Shown: piece after piece, positions 1 through 8,005 of the stretch
How the letters are laid out: every line of letters begins with the position of its first letter
Position numbering within the stretch: position 1 is the first letter of the stretch
Assembly: GCA_039931775.1 (NCBI GenBank)
Contig: JBDTRG010000095.1
Location: forward strand, 1 to 34,748
Direction of reading: 5' to 3'
Length of the DNA stretch: 34,748 nt
Origin: CAIWHR01 sp039931775
Lineage (GTDB): Bacteria; Pseudomonadota; Gammaproteobacteria; Burkholderiales; Casimicrobiaceae
Program-made: the position numbers and the translations under genes
Notes under the pieces: generated by a model
Told to the model about the DNA's origin: nothing
The model's database searches: none
The model's input: the letters and a program-made list of their open reading frames with translations, nothing else

Positions 1-47
1 TCCCAGAAAAGGGGACGGCGGAACGTGCCGCCGCCCTGTCCAGTCGG

Positions 48-188
48 TCACTTCGACATCCTTAGTGTAGCCGGTTTGGCGAGACGTCCGATCAACGCAT
101 TGGCTCCGATCGACAGCACGAACAGCACAATCAGCAGCGCGTACATCCGCGGCGTGTCGAAGGTCGCCCGCACGCCGCCGCGTGCCGC
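48..188 (-). pseudogene. C-terminal remnant of an ABC transporter permease
   Basis: An open frame of 46 residues ends at a TGA (48-50) and is closed upstream by an in-frame TAG at 189-191, with no convincing start or ribosome site. It holds a motif FDTPRMY, one hydrophobic helix (about residues 16-33, YALLIVLFVLSIGANALI) and a short basic tail ending LRMSK. This is the look of the last transmembrane helix of SsuC/ThiX-type ABC permeases; the assignment is by resemblance only. It lies 22 bp beyond the stop of the aminotransferase gene on the same strand, so the rest of the permease is missing, not merely out of the window. It could instead be a tiny GTG-started membrane peptide. Confidence 0.45.
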
Positions 189-210
189 CTAAGGGCAGTA
201 CCGGCGGGCG

Positions 211-1377
211 TTACCGGTGCGGCCGCGCGAGAAAGCGCTTCAGCCGGTCGACGCCGTCGGCGAGCCGCGATTCGCTTGACGCGAAACACCAGCGCACGAA
301 GCCTTCACCTTCCGGGCCGAACGCGATTCCCGGCGCAATCCCCAGGCCCACGTCGGCCACCAGTTGCTTGCAGAACGCGAGGCTGTCGGACACGCCGTCG
401 ACGCGAAAGAACGCATACATCGCGCCGGGTGCGGCGACCGCCTCGATCCCGGGCAGCGCACGCAGGCGCGCGTCGAGAAAATCCCGCGCGCCGCGGTAGC
501 GCACGAGCGTATGGGCAATGACCTCGTCGCCTTTCGTCACGGCGGCAACGCCGGCGCGCTGCACGAAGGCCGGCGCGCACGACGTGTTGTACTCGATGAG
601 CTTGGCGAGATCGGGAACGACCGAAGCGGGAGCGACGACCCAGCCCAGTCGCCAGCCCGTCATCAGCCACGACTTCGAAAACGTGTTGGTGCTGATCACG
701 CGATCGTCGGGTTCCGCGATGTCGAGAAACGACGGGGCGGGCACCGGCGTGTCGCCGCCGCCGTAGTAGAGCCGCTCGTACGCGTCGTCGGCGACGATCC
801 AGATGCCGTGGCGGCGGCAGTGGTCGAGGATCGTCCGCTGATCGTCGCTGCCGATCGTCCAGCCGGTCGGATTGTTCGGCGAGTTGATGTAGACGGCGCG
901 CGTGCCGGGCGTCAGCGCGCGAAGGAGCTGCGACAGATCGAGCGTCCAGCCGGTCGGTCCGAACGTGAGCGCGACGCACTCGACCTCGGCGCCGAGGATC
1001 TTCGGAATTTCGACGAGGTTCGGCCACAGCGGCGTCACCGCGACGGCGCGATCGCCTGCTCCCACCAGCAGCTGCGAGGTCAGCATCAACGCCGACACGC
1101 CGGAATTGGTGACAGCGACGCGATCCTGGCCCATCGGCGGATGCAGGCGCGAGACATAACCTGCGATCGCGTCGCGCAACTCGGGCAGCCCGAGATTGTG
1201 GGTGTAGAACGTCTCGCCGGCGTCGAGCGAATCGATCGCCGTCTGGCGGATGAACGACGGCGTGACCTCGTCCGGTTCCCCGAACCAGAACGGAAGGATA
1301 TCGTCGCGCCCCATGCCGGCGTTGGCGACCTCGCGGATTTTCGAGGCGCGAAGGCGCTGGACGATGTCCCGCGCCAT
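211..1377 (-). CDS. PLP-dependent class I/II aminotransferase
   Basis: A 388-residue cytosolic fold-type I aminotransferase that should move an amino group between an amino acid and a 2-oxo acid using pyridoxal phosphate. Visible marks: the substrate-loop motif NSPNNPTGW (165-173), the PLP-contacting Asp in ADDAY (D197) with Y200, the Schiff-base lysine K235 in NTFSKSWLMTGWRLGW, and a late Arg in FVRWCF for the substrate carboxylate. Length fits the aspartate/alanine aminotransferase family. I start at the ATG of MARDIVQRL, where family similarity begins; the frame runs further upstream without similarity and no clear Shine-Dalgarno supports either start. It is divergent from the Rieske-FAD gene across a 143-bp gap. 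The substrate cannot be told from sequence. Confidence 0.88.
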   Translation of the reverse strand: MARDIVQRLRASKIREVANAGMGRDDILPFWFGEPDEVTPSFIRQTAIDSLDAGETFYTHNLGLPELRDAIAGYVSRLHPPMGQDRVAVTNSGVSALMLTSQLLVGAGDRAVAVTPLWPNLVEIPKILGAEVECVALTFGPTGWTLDLSQLLRALTPGTRAVYINSPNNPTGWTIGSDDQRTILDHCRRHGIWIVADDAYERLYYGGGDTPVPAPSFLDIAEPDDRVISTNTFSKSWLMTGWRLGWVVAPASVVPDLAKLIEYNTSCAPAFVQRAGVAAVTKGDEVIAHTLVRYRGARDFLDARLRALPGIEAVAAPGAMYAFFRVDGVSDSLAFCKQLVADVGLGIAPGIAFGPEGEGFVRWCFASSESRLADGVDRLKRFLARPHR

Positions 1378-1441
1378 GGGAGGGTGATGTGCCACGTTCG
1401 ATCGCGGAGTGGAAGGGGGGCCATCATAGGTGACGCGCGTG

Positions 1442-1470
1442 TTGCGGTCTATCGACGCGTCGTTTATGGT
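1442..1470 (+). promoter_or_regulatory. candidate sigma-70 promoter for the reductase-sirtuin operon
   Basis: A TTGCGG (1442-1447) and a TATGGT (1465-1470) are separated by 17 bp, about 50 bp upstream of the ATG at 1521. The -35 is a weak match and the -10 a fair one. Transcription would start next to the CCGATGCA repeat at 1479-1498, so that repeat is well placed as an operator. Prediction from consensus only. Confidence 0.3.
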
Positions 1471-1478
1471 GCAAGGGA

Positions 1479-1498
1479 CCGATGCACCGATGCATCGG
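1479..1498. repeat. CCGATGCA direct repeat merging into a 12-bp palindrome
   Basis: CCGATGCA occurs twice head to tail (1479-1486 and 1487-1494), and the second copy continues into CCGATGCATCGG (1487-1498), a perfect palindrome. It sits between the candidate promoter and the start of the Rieske-FAD gene, in the divergent gap with the aminotransferase. A dimeric repressor site is plausible; no regulator gene is adjacent. Confidence 0.4.
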
Positions 1499-1520
1499 CG
1501 GCAACGATCGGATCGATACC

Positions 1521-3050
1521 ATGGCAAACACACCGAAACCGGACCTCGCGGCGGGCGTCGCCCTCGCGGACCTGCCCGATGGCGCGATGTCCGTCGGGCA
1601 AGTAGACGGCGAGGACGTCCTGCTGCTGCGGCGAGGCGACGAGTTTTTTGCGGTCGGCGCGTCCTGCACGCATTATCACGGCCCGCTGGCCGACGGGCTC
1701 GTCGTCGGCGACACGGTTCGCTGTCCGTGGCATCACGCCTGCTTCAGCCTGCGCACGGGAAAGGCACTGCGCGCGCCGGCACTGGATGCGATCCCCTGCT
1801 GGCGCGTCGAGCGGGTCGGGGACACGGTTTTCGTCCGCGAGCGCCTACCGGAGGCGAGCCCGTCGCAAGGTGCTTCGTTCGTCGCGGCGAGCACGGAACC
1901 CGACTCGGTGGTCATCGTCGGCGGTGGCGCCGCCGGCCTCGCCGCCGCGGATACCCTGCGCCGCGACGGCTATATCGGCGCTGTGACGCTTTTGAGCGCC
2001 GACGACTCACCCCCGTGCGACAGGCCGAACCTGTCGAAGGATTTTCTCGCCGGCACGGCACCTGCCGACTGGATTCCGTTGCGCGCGCCGGAATACTACG
2101 CCGAGCGGCGCATCGACCTTCGTCTCAACGCGCGAGTAACGTCGATCGACGTCGCCGGAAAACGCGTGGAGCTCGCGGGCGGCAAGACGATGCCGTATGG
2201 TGCGCTGCTGCTCGCGACTGGCGCCGACCCGGTCCGGCTCGATATTCCGGGCGCGACGGATGGGCAGGTGTTCTATCTGCGCACATTCGCCGACAGCCAG
2301 GCGATCGTCGCGAAGGCAGCTTCCGCGAAGCGCGCGGTCGTCGTCGGCGCGAGCTTCATCGGGCTCGAAGTCGCGGCATCGCTTCGTGCCCGCGGGATCG
2401 ATGTCCATGTCGTCGGACCGGAGGCGGTGCCGCTGGAGCGGGTTCTGGGCCCCGACGTCGGCCGGTTCATCCGCGAGCTGCACGAGTCGCACGGCGTGGT
2501 CTTTCACCTCGGGCGGACGGTCGCGCGGCTCGACGGCACTCGCGTGACGTTGAGCGATTCGACGACCGTCGAGGCCGATTTCGTGGTCGTCGGCGTAGGC
2601 GTGCGTCCGGCGATCGGGTTGGCGAAGCAGGCGGGCCTCGCGATCGACCGCGGCATCCTGGTTGACGCCTACCTCGAGACGAGTGCTCCGGGCGTCTACG
2701 CCGCGGGGGACATCGCGCGGTGGCCCGACCCGCATTCCGGCGAGCGGATCCGCATCGAACACTGGGTAGTCGCCGAACGCCAGGGGCAGGTTGCTGCCAG
2801 GAACATTCTCGGCCGCCATCGCCAGCCGTTCGATGCGGTGCCGTTCTTCTGGAGCCAGCACTACGACGTCGCGATCAATTACGTCGGCCACGCGGAAAAG
2901 TGGGATGCGATCGCCATCGACGGAACGCTGGCGGGACACGATTGCGCGGTCAATTACGCGTTGGGCGGGCGCACGCTTGCCGTAGCCACGATCTCGCGCG
3001 ACTTGCAGAGCCTTCGGGCCGAAGTGGCGATGGAGACCGAGGGCCGGTGA
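1521..3050 (+). CDS. Rieske-domain FAD-dependent pyridine nucleotide-disulfide oxidoreductase (AIFM3/ferredoxin reductase-like)
   Basis: A 509-residue two-part redox enzyme. The N-terminal Rieske domain (about 8-105) has the [2Fe-2S] ligands C49-x-H51 and C68-x-x-H71 (SCTHYH, CPWHH). A FAD/NAD(P)H oxidoreductase follows: first dinucleotide fold VIVGGGAAGL (131-140), the ATG motif LLATGADP, NAD fold VVVGASFIGLE (273-283) and the FAD-binding AAGDIAR (394-400), then a C-terminal domain. This is the architecture of human AIFM3 and of bacterial Rieske-fused ferredoxin reductases, which pass electrons from NAD(P)H to an iron-sulphur partner. The partner is unknown and no oxygenase is nearby. The ATG at 1521 is chosen because the Rieske domain starts just after it. 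The last codon overlaps the sirtuin start by 4 bp. Confidence 0.9.
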   Translation: MANTPKPDLAAGVALADLPDGAMSVGQVDGEDVLLLRRGDEFFAVGASCTHYHGPLADGLVVGDTVRCPWHHACFSLRTGKALRAPALDAIPCWRVERVGDTVFVRERLPEASPSQGASFVAASTEPDSVVIVGGGAAGLAAADTLRRDGYIGAVTLLSADDSPPCDRPNLSKDFLAGTAPADWIPLRAPEYYAERRIDLRLNARVTSIDVAGKRVELAGGKTMPYGALLLATGADPVRLDIPGATDGQVFYLRTFADSQAIVAKAASAKRAVVVGASFIGLEVAASLRARGIDVHVVGPEAVPLERVLGPDVGRFIRELHESHGVVFHLGRTVARLDGTRVTLSDSTTVEADFVVVGVGVRPAIGLAKQAGLAIDRGILVDAYLETSAPGVYAAGDIARWPDPHSGERIRIEHWVVAERQGQVAARNILGRHRQPFDAVPFFWSQHYDVAINYVGHAEKWDAIAIDGTLAGHDCAVNYALGGRTLAVATISRDLQSLRAEVAMETEGR

Positions 3051-3910
3051 GCTCCGTCATCGCGGCGCCGACCCGCGCGGTTCGCTCGCCCGATCTGCAC
3101 GATTTCGTCGCGAGGCATCCGCGGCTCTTCGTCCTGACGGGGGCCGGCGTCAGCGTCGACTCGGGCATTCCCGGGTACCGTGACGACGAGGGCCGCTGGC
3201 AGCGCACGGCGCCGGTCACGCTGCAGGACTTTCTGCGAACGGAGTCGGCGCGCAAGCGGTATTGGGCGCGGAGCATGGTCGGCTGGCCGATCGTCGCCGC
3301 GGCGCGACCTAATGCCGCTCACCATGTACTGGTCCGCCTCGCGGGGGAAGGAAGGGTCCACCGGCTGGTCACGCAGAACGTCGACGGCCTGCACCAGCGC
3401 GCCGGAAGCCGAAATGTCATCGAGCTCCACGGCACCATCGGTCGCGTCGTGTGCCTCGACTGCAAACACGAACTTCCGCGCGAGGCGGTGCAGCGGAGGC
3501 TGGAGGGTGCCAATCCAGAGTTTGCAGCGTTTCGTGCGGCGGCCGCACCCGATGGCGACGCCGACCTCGAACCAGGTGACGCCGAAGCGTTTCGCGTCCC
3601 GGCCTGCCCGCAGTGCGGCGGCATCCTCAAGCCGGACGTCGTGTTCTTCGGCGAAAACGTTCCGCGCGATCGCGTGAATGCGGCATTCGATGCGCTGGAC
3701 GAGGCCGACGCCATGCTCGTCGTCGGCTCTTCGCTGATGGTGTACTCGGGCTATCGCTTCTGCGAGCGCGCACAGCGCACCGGCAAGCCGATCGCAGCGA
3801 TCAACCTCGGCCGCACGCGTGCCGATCCGCTGTTCGCGCTGAAAGTCGAAGGGCGATGCGCGGACGCCCTCGCCGAACTGATCGAACGGCTGGCGGCAGT
3901 CCCGCGGTGA
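3047..3910 (+). CDS. Sir2-family NAD-dependent protein deacylase (class II/SIRT4-like)
   Basis: A 287-residue sirtuin, expected to remove acyl groups from protein lysines with NAD+. All core motifs are present: LTGAGVSVDSGIPGYR (30-45), TQNVDGLHQRAG (109-120), catalytic H128 in ELHGT, zinc ligands C136-x-x-C139 and C187-x-x-C190, GGILKPDVVFFGE (191-203) and VVGSSLMVYSGY (225-236). The GVSVDSGIPGYR form and the long zinc-module insert are typical of SIRT4-type bacterial sirtuins. The start is a GTG inside the previous gene's end (GTGA), with GGAG about 12 bp upstream, so it is probably translationally coupled to the Rieske-FAD enzyme. Both use nicotinamide nucleotides, but a shared job is only inferred. 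Confidence 0.92.
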   Translation: MSSVIAAPTRAVRSPDLHDFVARHPRLFVLTGAGVSVDSGIPGYRDDEGRWQRTAPVTLQDFLRTESARKRYWARSMVGWPIVAAARPNAAHHVLVRLAGEGRVHRLVTQNVDGLHQRAGSRNVIELHGTIGRVVCLDCKHELPREAVQRRLEGANPEFAAFRAAAAPDGDADLEPGDAEAFRVPACPQCGGILKPDVVFFGENVPRDRVNAAFDALDEADAMLVVGSSLMVYSGYRFCERAQRTGKPIAAINLGRTRADPLFALKVEGRCADALAELIERLAAVPR

Positions 3911-3934
3911 ACCGCGTGCGCGGCGAACCGGTCG

Positions 3935-5614
3935 TCAGCGCATCAGCGCGACGTCCTTGTGTCCCGTCAGCCTCAACGTCGCCTGGAACAGCACCAATGC
4001 GGCAGCGACCACCAGCATGATGCACACGGAAAACGCCGCGGCCTGATTCTGGTTTCCGGCGTCGTCGAGCAGCAGCACCGACACGGCGGCGACCTGCGTC
4101 ATCGGCGTGACCAGGAAGATGACCGCCGACAGCGTGACCATGCTGCGCACGAAGAAGAACACGCCGACGCTGATGATCGACGCCGAGATGATCGGCAGCG
4201 TCACCGAGCGCAGCGTGCGCAGGAAGCCGCCGCCCAGCGACGTGGAGGCCTCGTCGAACACGCGGCTGATCTGGTTGATGCTGGTAGTGGCGATCAGGAA
4301 GCCTTGCGCGTGATAGTGATAGACGTTGCAGATCGCGAGGATCAGGAAGGTTCCGTAGAGGACCTCGAGCGGGCTCTTCGGGTCGTTGAACGCGAGGATG
4401 TAGCCCAGCCCCAGCACCATTCCCGGCACGGCGGCAGGCAGGATCGAGACGAAATAGAGCACCTGACCGGCCAGATTGTCGAGCCGGCGCACGACGCACG
4501 CGGCGGTCACGGTGGCGACGACGCCGATGATCGCCGCAAGCAGCGATACCCAGATGCTCGTCCACAGCGGCGCGAGCCCGTTCTGAACTTCGAAACGGTA
4601 GTGGCGAAGACTCAAATGCAGGTTGTACGGCCAGAGCGTCACGAAGCTCGCGATGAAGACGATGGCGACGATCAGCACGATCAGGCCGCAGATCGTGACG
4701 GCGCAGACAAAGCCGGCGGCGTCGCGCAGGCGCTCGCGCTCCACCTGGAGTGGCGTCGAGCGCTCGGTGATCGTCGCTTGATGGCGCCGCATGATCCACT
4801 TTTCGACGACGACGGCGAGCCCTGCCGGCACGAGCAGGATCATCCCGATCACGGCGCCCATCTCGAAATTGCCCTGCCCGGAGACCTGGTTGTAGATCTC
4901 CGTCGCGAGCACGTTGAAATCGCCGCCGATCACCATCGGATTGCCGAAGTCGGTGATCACGATCGTGAACACGACGAAGGTCGCCGACAGCAGCCCGTAT
5001 TTCGTCGAGGGCAGCGTGATGTCGCGGAACATCCGGGCGCTGGTGGCCCCCAGCACCTTCGCCGATTCGTAGAGGCGCGCGTCGGCGATGGCGAGCGCGG
5101 CCGACAGGATCAGGTAGGCATGCGGAAAACTGTAGAACACGTCGGAGATGACGATTCCCCAGAAGCCGTAGATGTCGATGCCGAGATCGAACGTCCGGTT
5201 GACCACACCGTTGCGGCCGAACAGGAACACGATGCCGAGCGCCTGCACCAGCGACGGCGCGAAGAGCGGCAGCAACGCGACGGCACCGAAGATCCGCTTG
5301 CCCGGCATCGCGGTGCGCCGCATCGCAAACGCGAACGCGTAGGCGAGCACTACGGTGATGAAGGTCGTCGTCAGCGAGACCGAAAGGCTGTTGCCCACGA
5401 CCTTCGAGAACTTGGGACTTTGGATGTAGCGGACGTAGTTGCCCAGGCCGAAGCCATCCGGCGTTGCGAAACTCATCCTGAAGATACCGAACAACGGAAC
5501 GACGACGAATGCGATGAGCGGCAGCACGACGAGCGCCGTCAGGCCGATCAAGGCCAGCCGGTCGGCATCGGGTCGCGGAAGGCGCCGTAGCGCCCCCAAC
5601 GCGGCGTCCGTCAC
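3935..5614 (-). CDS. ABC transporter permease, fused two-domain type (PhnU2-like, putative 2-aminoethylphosphonate importer)
   Basis: A 559-residue inner-membrane protein with two tandem permease domains, each about six helices. The halves are separated by a charged cytoplasmic stretch around residues 270-285 (RRHQATITERS). The EAA-type coupling loops appear as YESAKVLGATSARMFRDI in the first half and FDEASTSLGGGFLRTLRSV in the second. Fused permeases of this length are typical of the FbpB and PhnU2 groups of Fe3+ and 2-aminoethylphosphonate importers. The start is GTG, overlapping the ATPase stop by 4 bp (GTGA), so the two are coupled. The gene converges on the sirtuin gene with 24 bp between. 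Substrate is inferred from the binding protein upstream. Confidence 0.88.
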   Translation of the reverse strand: MTDAALGALRRLPRPDADRLALIGLTALVVLPLIAFVVVPLFGIFRMSFATPDGFGLGNYVRYIQSPKFSKVVGNSLSVSLTTTFITVVLAYAFAFAMRRTAMPGKRIFGAVALLPLFAPSLVQALGIVFLFGRNGVVNRTFDLGIDIYGFWGIVISDVFYSFPHAYLILSAALAIADARLYESAKVLGATSARMFRDITLPSTKYGLLSATFVVFTIVITDFGNPMVIGGDFNVLATEIYNQVSGQGNFEMGAVIGMILLVPAGLAVVVEKWIMRRHQATITERSTPLQVERERLRDAAGFVCAVTICGLIVLIVAIVFIASFVTLWPYNLHLSLRHYRFEVQNGLAPLWTSIWVSLLAAIIGVVATVTAACVVRRLDNLAGQVLYFVSILPAAVPGMVLGLGYILAFNDPKSPLEVLYGTFLILAICNVYHYHAQGFLIATTSINQISRVFDEASTSLGGGFLRTLRSVTLPIISASIISVGVFFFVRSMVTLSAVIFLVTPMTQVAAVSVLLLDDAGNQNQAAAFSVCIMLVVAAALVLFQATLRLTGHKDVALMR

Positions 5615-6627
5615 GGCGCGGCGTCCCTCAATCGATGGATCGCGTGCACCGGGATCCGCACGGCGAGGGTGCCGCCGGCCTGGAGGTCAGTCCGGCGCCC
5701 GCGCAGTTCGAGCACGAGCGCTCGCTCGCCCAGCGCCAGCGTGATCCGGGTGAAACTGCCGAGGAAGATGCACTTCTCGATGCGACCGAGCAGCGCGCCC
5801 GGATGCGGCGCGCCCGGATCCACCAGCTCGATGTGCTCGGGTCGCACGCCGATGAAGGGGTCGTCCGCGGTGCCGCTGGCGTCGGCGTCGAGACCCGCGC
5901 TGGACATCGGCAGCAGATTCATCCGACCGATGAATTCGGCGACGAAGCGATTGACGGGCCGGTCGTACAGATCGCCGGCTGAGCCGACCTGCTCGATGAC
6001 GCCAGCGTTCATCACGACGATGCGGTCGGCCATCTCCATCGCTTCGTGCTGGTCGTGCGTGACCATGATCGTGGTGATGCCCAACGCCGTCTGCAGGTCC
6101 TTGATTTCGCCGCGCAGGTCCTCGCGCACCTTGGCGTCGAGTGCGGACAGCGGTTCGTCGAGCAGCAGTACCGCAGGCCCGGGTGCCAGCGCGCGAGCGA
6201 GCGCAACCCGTTGCTGCTGGCCGCCGGAGAGCTGGTGCGGGTACTTGTCCGCCTGGTCGGACAGGTGCACGAGGTCGAGCACCTCGGCGACCCGCGGAGC
6301 GATGGCCTCCCTGCGCCACTTCCGGCATTCGAGGCCGTAGCCGATGTTTCGCGCCACCGACATGTTCGGGAACAGCGAGTACGACTGGAAGACGATCCCG
6401 AAATTGCGAAGCCGCGCCGGAACGTCGACGAGGCTCTTGCCGTTCAGCATGACCTCGCCGGCGTCGGGGGTCTCGAGCCCGGCAATCACCCGCAGCAAGG
6501 TGGTCTTGCCGCAGCCGGACGGGCCGAGGAAGCAGACGAACTCGCCCTCGCCGATCGCCAGGCTGACGTCGTTCAACGCCGCGACGGCGCCGAAGCGTTT
6601 GGTGATGCTGGACAGTGACAGAAACAC
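5611..6627 (-). CDS. ABC transporter ATP-binding protein (PhnT2-like)
   Basis: The 338-residue ATPase subunit of the importer. Motifs: Walker A GPSGCGKTT (35-43), Q-loop FQSYSLFP (Q81), signature LSGGQQQR (133-140), Walker B LLLDEP (154-159) with D-loop SALD, switch H191 in VTHDQHEAM, then a C-terminal TOBE regulatory domain (about 255-338) containing GVRPEHIEL. This is the polyamine/iron/phosphonate (PotA/FbpC/PhnT) branch. The start is GTG, with GGGG 8-11 bp upstream. It is 101 bp downstream of the binding-protein stop and overlaps the permease gene by 4 bp. Confidence 0.9.
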   Translation of the reverse strand: MFLSLSSITKRFGAVAALNDVSLAIGEGEFVCFLGPSGCGKTTLLRVIAGLETPDAGEVMLNGKSLVDVPARLRNFGIVFQSYSLFPNMSVARNIGYGLECRKWRREAIAPRVAEVLDLVHLSDQADKYPHQLSGGQQQRVALARALAPGPAVLLLDEPLSALDAKVREDLRGEIKDLQTALGITTIMVTHDQHEAMEMADRIVVMNAGVIEQVGSAGDLYDRPVNRFVAEFIGRMNLLPMSSAGLDADASGTADDPFIGVRPEHIELVDPGAPHPGALLGRIEKCIFLGSFTRITLALGERALVLELRGRRTDLQAGGTLAVRIPVHAIHRLRDAAP

Positions 6628-6728
6628 GATCAGCCCCGTTTTCGAGCGGGCGCGGGGGCGCCGGTATCGGTGCGGCGAAGTCTAACGCGAGAACCGGCGG
6701 GCGGCGACGCGCCCGTCGGATCCCTGCT

Positions 6729-7742
6729 TCAGCGTTCGATCTTCTGCTTCCACTCGGCGATGATGCGATCCTTGTTCTTCGCGGAGGCCGCAAAGTCCAT
6801 CTTGTAGAGGACCGTCGAGACGTCGGCGGGCAAACCGGCCTTCAGGACCGCCTCGGGCGCCTGCGCGCCGGGGACCGACGACATCTCCGCCCGCTCGCCA
6901 TAGAGCTTCGCCGCATCGAGCGTCAGCAGCCAGTCGAGGAACTGCTTCGAGTCTTCCTTGTTCTTCGACGTTTTCATCAGCGCGTTGACTTCGGTCTCGT
7001 AGCCGGCGCCTTCGCTCGGAATCACCAGCTTGATCGGGTAGCCTTCCATGATCTGCTTCACGCCACTGAATGCGAATGAAATGCCGATCGCGTATTCGCC
7101 GGTCGCGGCCGCCTTGCACGGCCGTGACCCGGACTTGATGTACTGCGCGATGTTCTTGTCGAGGTCCTTCAGGTATTGCCAGCCCTTCTCCTCGCCCTTC
7201 ATCTGCAGGATGCTCACCACCTGCGCGTAACCGGTGCCGGAACTCGCGGCGTTCGGCATCACGATCTGGCCCTTGTAGGCCGGATTCAGAAGGTCCTGCC
7301 ACGATGTGGGCATCGGCAGATTGTTCTTCTTCAGGATCTCGGTATTGACGCAGAACCCGGCAAAATACCCGGTGGTGGCGAACCAGCGGCCGTCGGCGTC
7401 CTTGAACTGCGGCTTCACCTTGTCAATGCCGGCCGGCTTGTACACCTCGGTCATTTCGAGAAAGCGCGGATCGACCATCTGCGTGACCGCCCAGCCCCAG
7501 ATGACGTCGTGGCGCGGGTTGCTCTTCTCGGCGAGGATGCGGGCCGCGAGATCGCCGGTCGACAGGCGCAGTACGTTGACCTTGATTCCCGGTTTCGCCT
7601 TGTTGAAGGCGGCGAGGTAGACGCGAACGTCGTCTTCCTCCAGCGCCGTATAGGCGGTGATGTCGCCGGCGCGCGCACCGACGCAAAGCATCGCGAACGC
7701 CGCCGCGACCAGTCCCTTGGTCCATCCGTGCATCGTCATCAT
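6729..7742 (-). CDS. periplasmic substrate-binding protein of ABC importer (PhnS2-like, putative 2-aminoethylphosphonate binding)
   Basis: A 337-residue secreted binding protein. Signal peptide residues 1-25 (basic start, hydrophobic core, likely cut ARA|GDITAY). The mature part begins ITAYTALEEDDVRVYLAAF and contains PTSWQDLLNPAYKGQIVMPN, SSGTGY and IAQYIKSGSRPCKAAATG. From memory these blocks match the putative 2-aminoethylphosphonate-binding PhnS2 family more closely than the Fe3+ binders (FbpA), although both share the fold. The start is the first of two adjacent ATGs, with GGAG 7 bp upstream. It is the first gene of the importer operon and has its own candidate promoter. The ligand is predicted only as a small phosphonate or phosphorylated anion. 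Confidence 0.85.
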   Translation of the reverse strand: MMTMHGWTKGLVAAAFAMLCVGARAGDITAYTALEEDDVRVYLAAFNKAKPGIKVNVLRLSTGDLAARILAEKSNPRHDVIWGWAVTQMVDPRFLEMTEVYKPAGIDKVKPQFKDADGRWFATTGYFAGFCVNTEILKKNNLPMPTSWQDLLNPAYKGQIVMPNAASSGTGYAQVVSILQMKGEEKGWQYLKDLDKNIAQYIKSGSRPCKAAATGEYAIGISFAFSGVKQIMEGYPIKLVIPSEGAGYETEVNALMKTSKNKEDSKQFLDWLLTLDAAKLYGERAEMSSVPGAQAPEAVLKAGLPADVSTVLYKMDFAASAKNKDRIIAEWKQKIER

Positions 7743-7867
7743 GTGCCTGCTCCCGATTCTGCCCGGCGGTGCTGCGAATCGTCGCGATGGCGCGACGCAC
7801 CGCGGGCAATTGACTCTCGACCCGGCCCGCCGACTCCCGCAGGCAAGCACCTGCCTGCCCCGCGCCC

Positions 7868-7896
7868 AAGATAACACGCCGGTATTTGGTTCACAA
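7868..7896 (-). promoter_or_regulatory. candidate sigma-70 promoter for the ABC importer operon
   Basis: On the minus strand TTGTGA (7896-7891) and TATCTT (7873-7868) are 17 bp apart, about 125 bp upstream of the binding-protein start. Just upstream lie GATGTTGTA (7902-7910) and a CCAAC/GTTGG inverted repeat (7915-7930), possible operator elements for the neighbouring DeoR protein. The 263-bp gap is otherwise empty. Confidence 0.4.
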
Positions 7897-8005
7897 GGGA
7901 AGATGTTGTATTCACCAACTAGTGAGGTTGGACCGCCTGGCCATCACGCGCCGTTCGCCGCGGGATGAAATCAACGCCTTCCGCCGAGGGGCACGGCGCA
8001 GCGCC

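Noticed and set aside
1..47. AGAAAAGGGGACGG at the window edge as part of a REP-type repeat
   Set aside because: It resembles repeats seen in other betaproteobacteria, but no second copy is visible in this window.
364..1605. A 413-codon plus-strand frame across the aminotransferase
   Set aside because: No recognisable domain; antisense to a clear aminotransferase with all PLP motifs.
3903..3916. CGCGGT/ACCGCG repeat between the convergent sirtuin and permease genes as a terminator
   Set aside because: The loop would be only 2 bases and no T-run follows.
3959..5590. A 543-codon plus-strand frame across the permease gene
   Set aside because: Its product is a run of His, Asp, Arg and Gln with no domain, the shadow of the real permease on the other strand.
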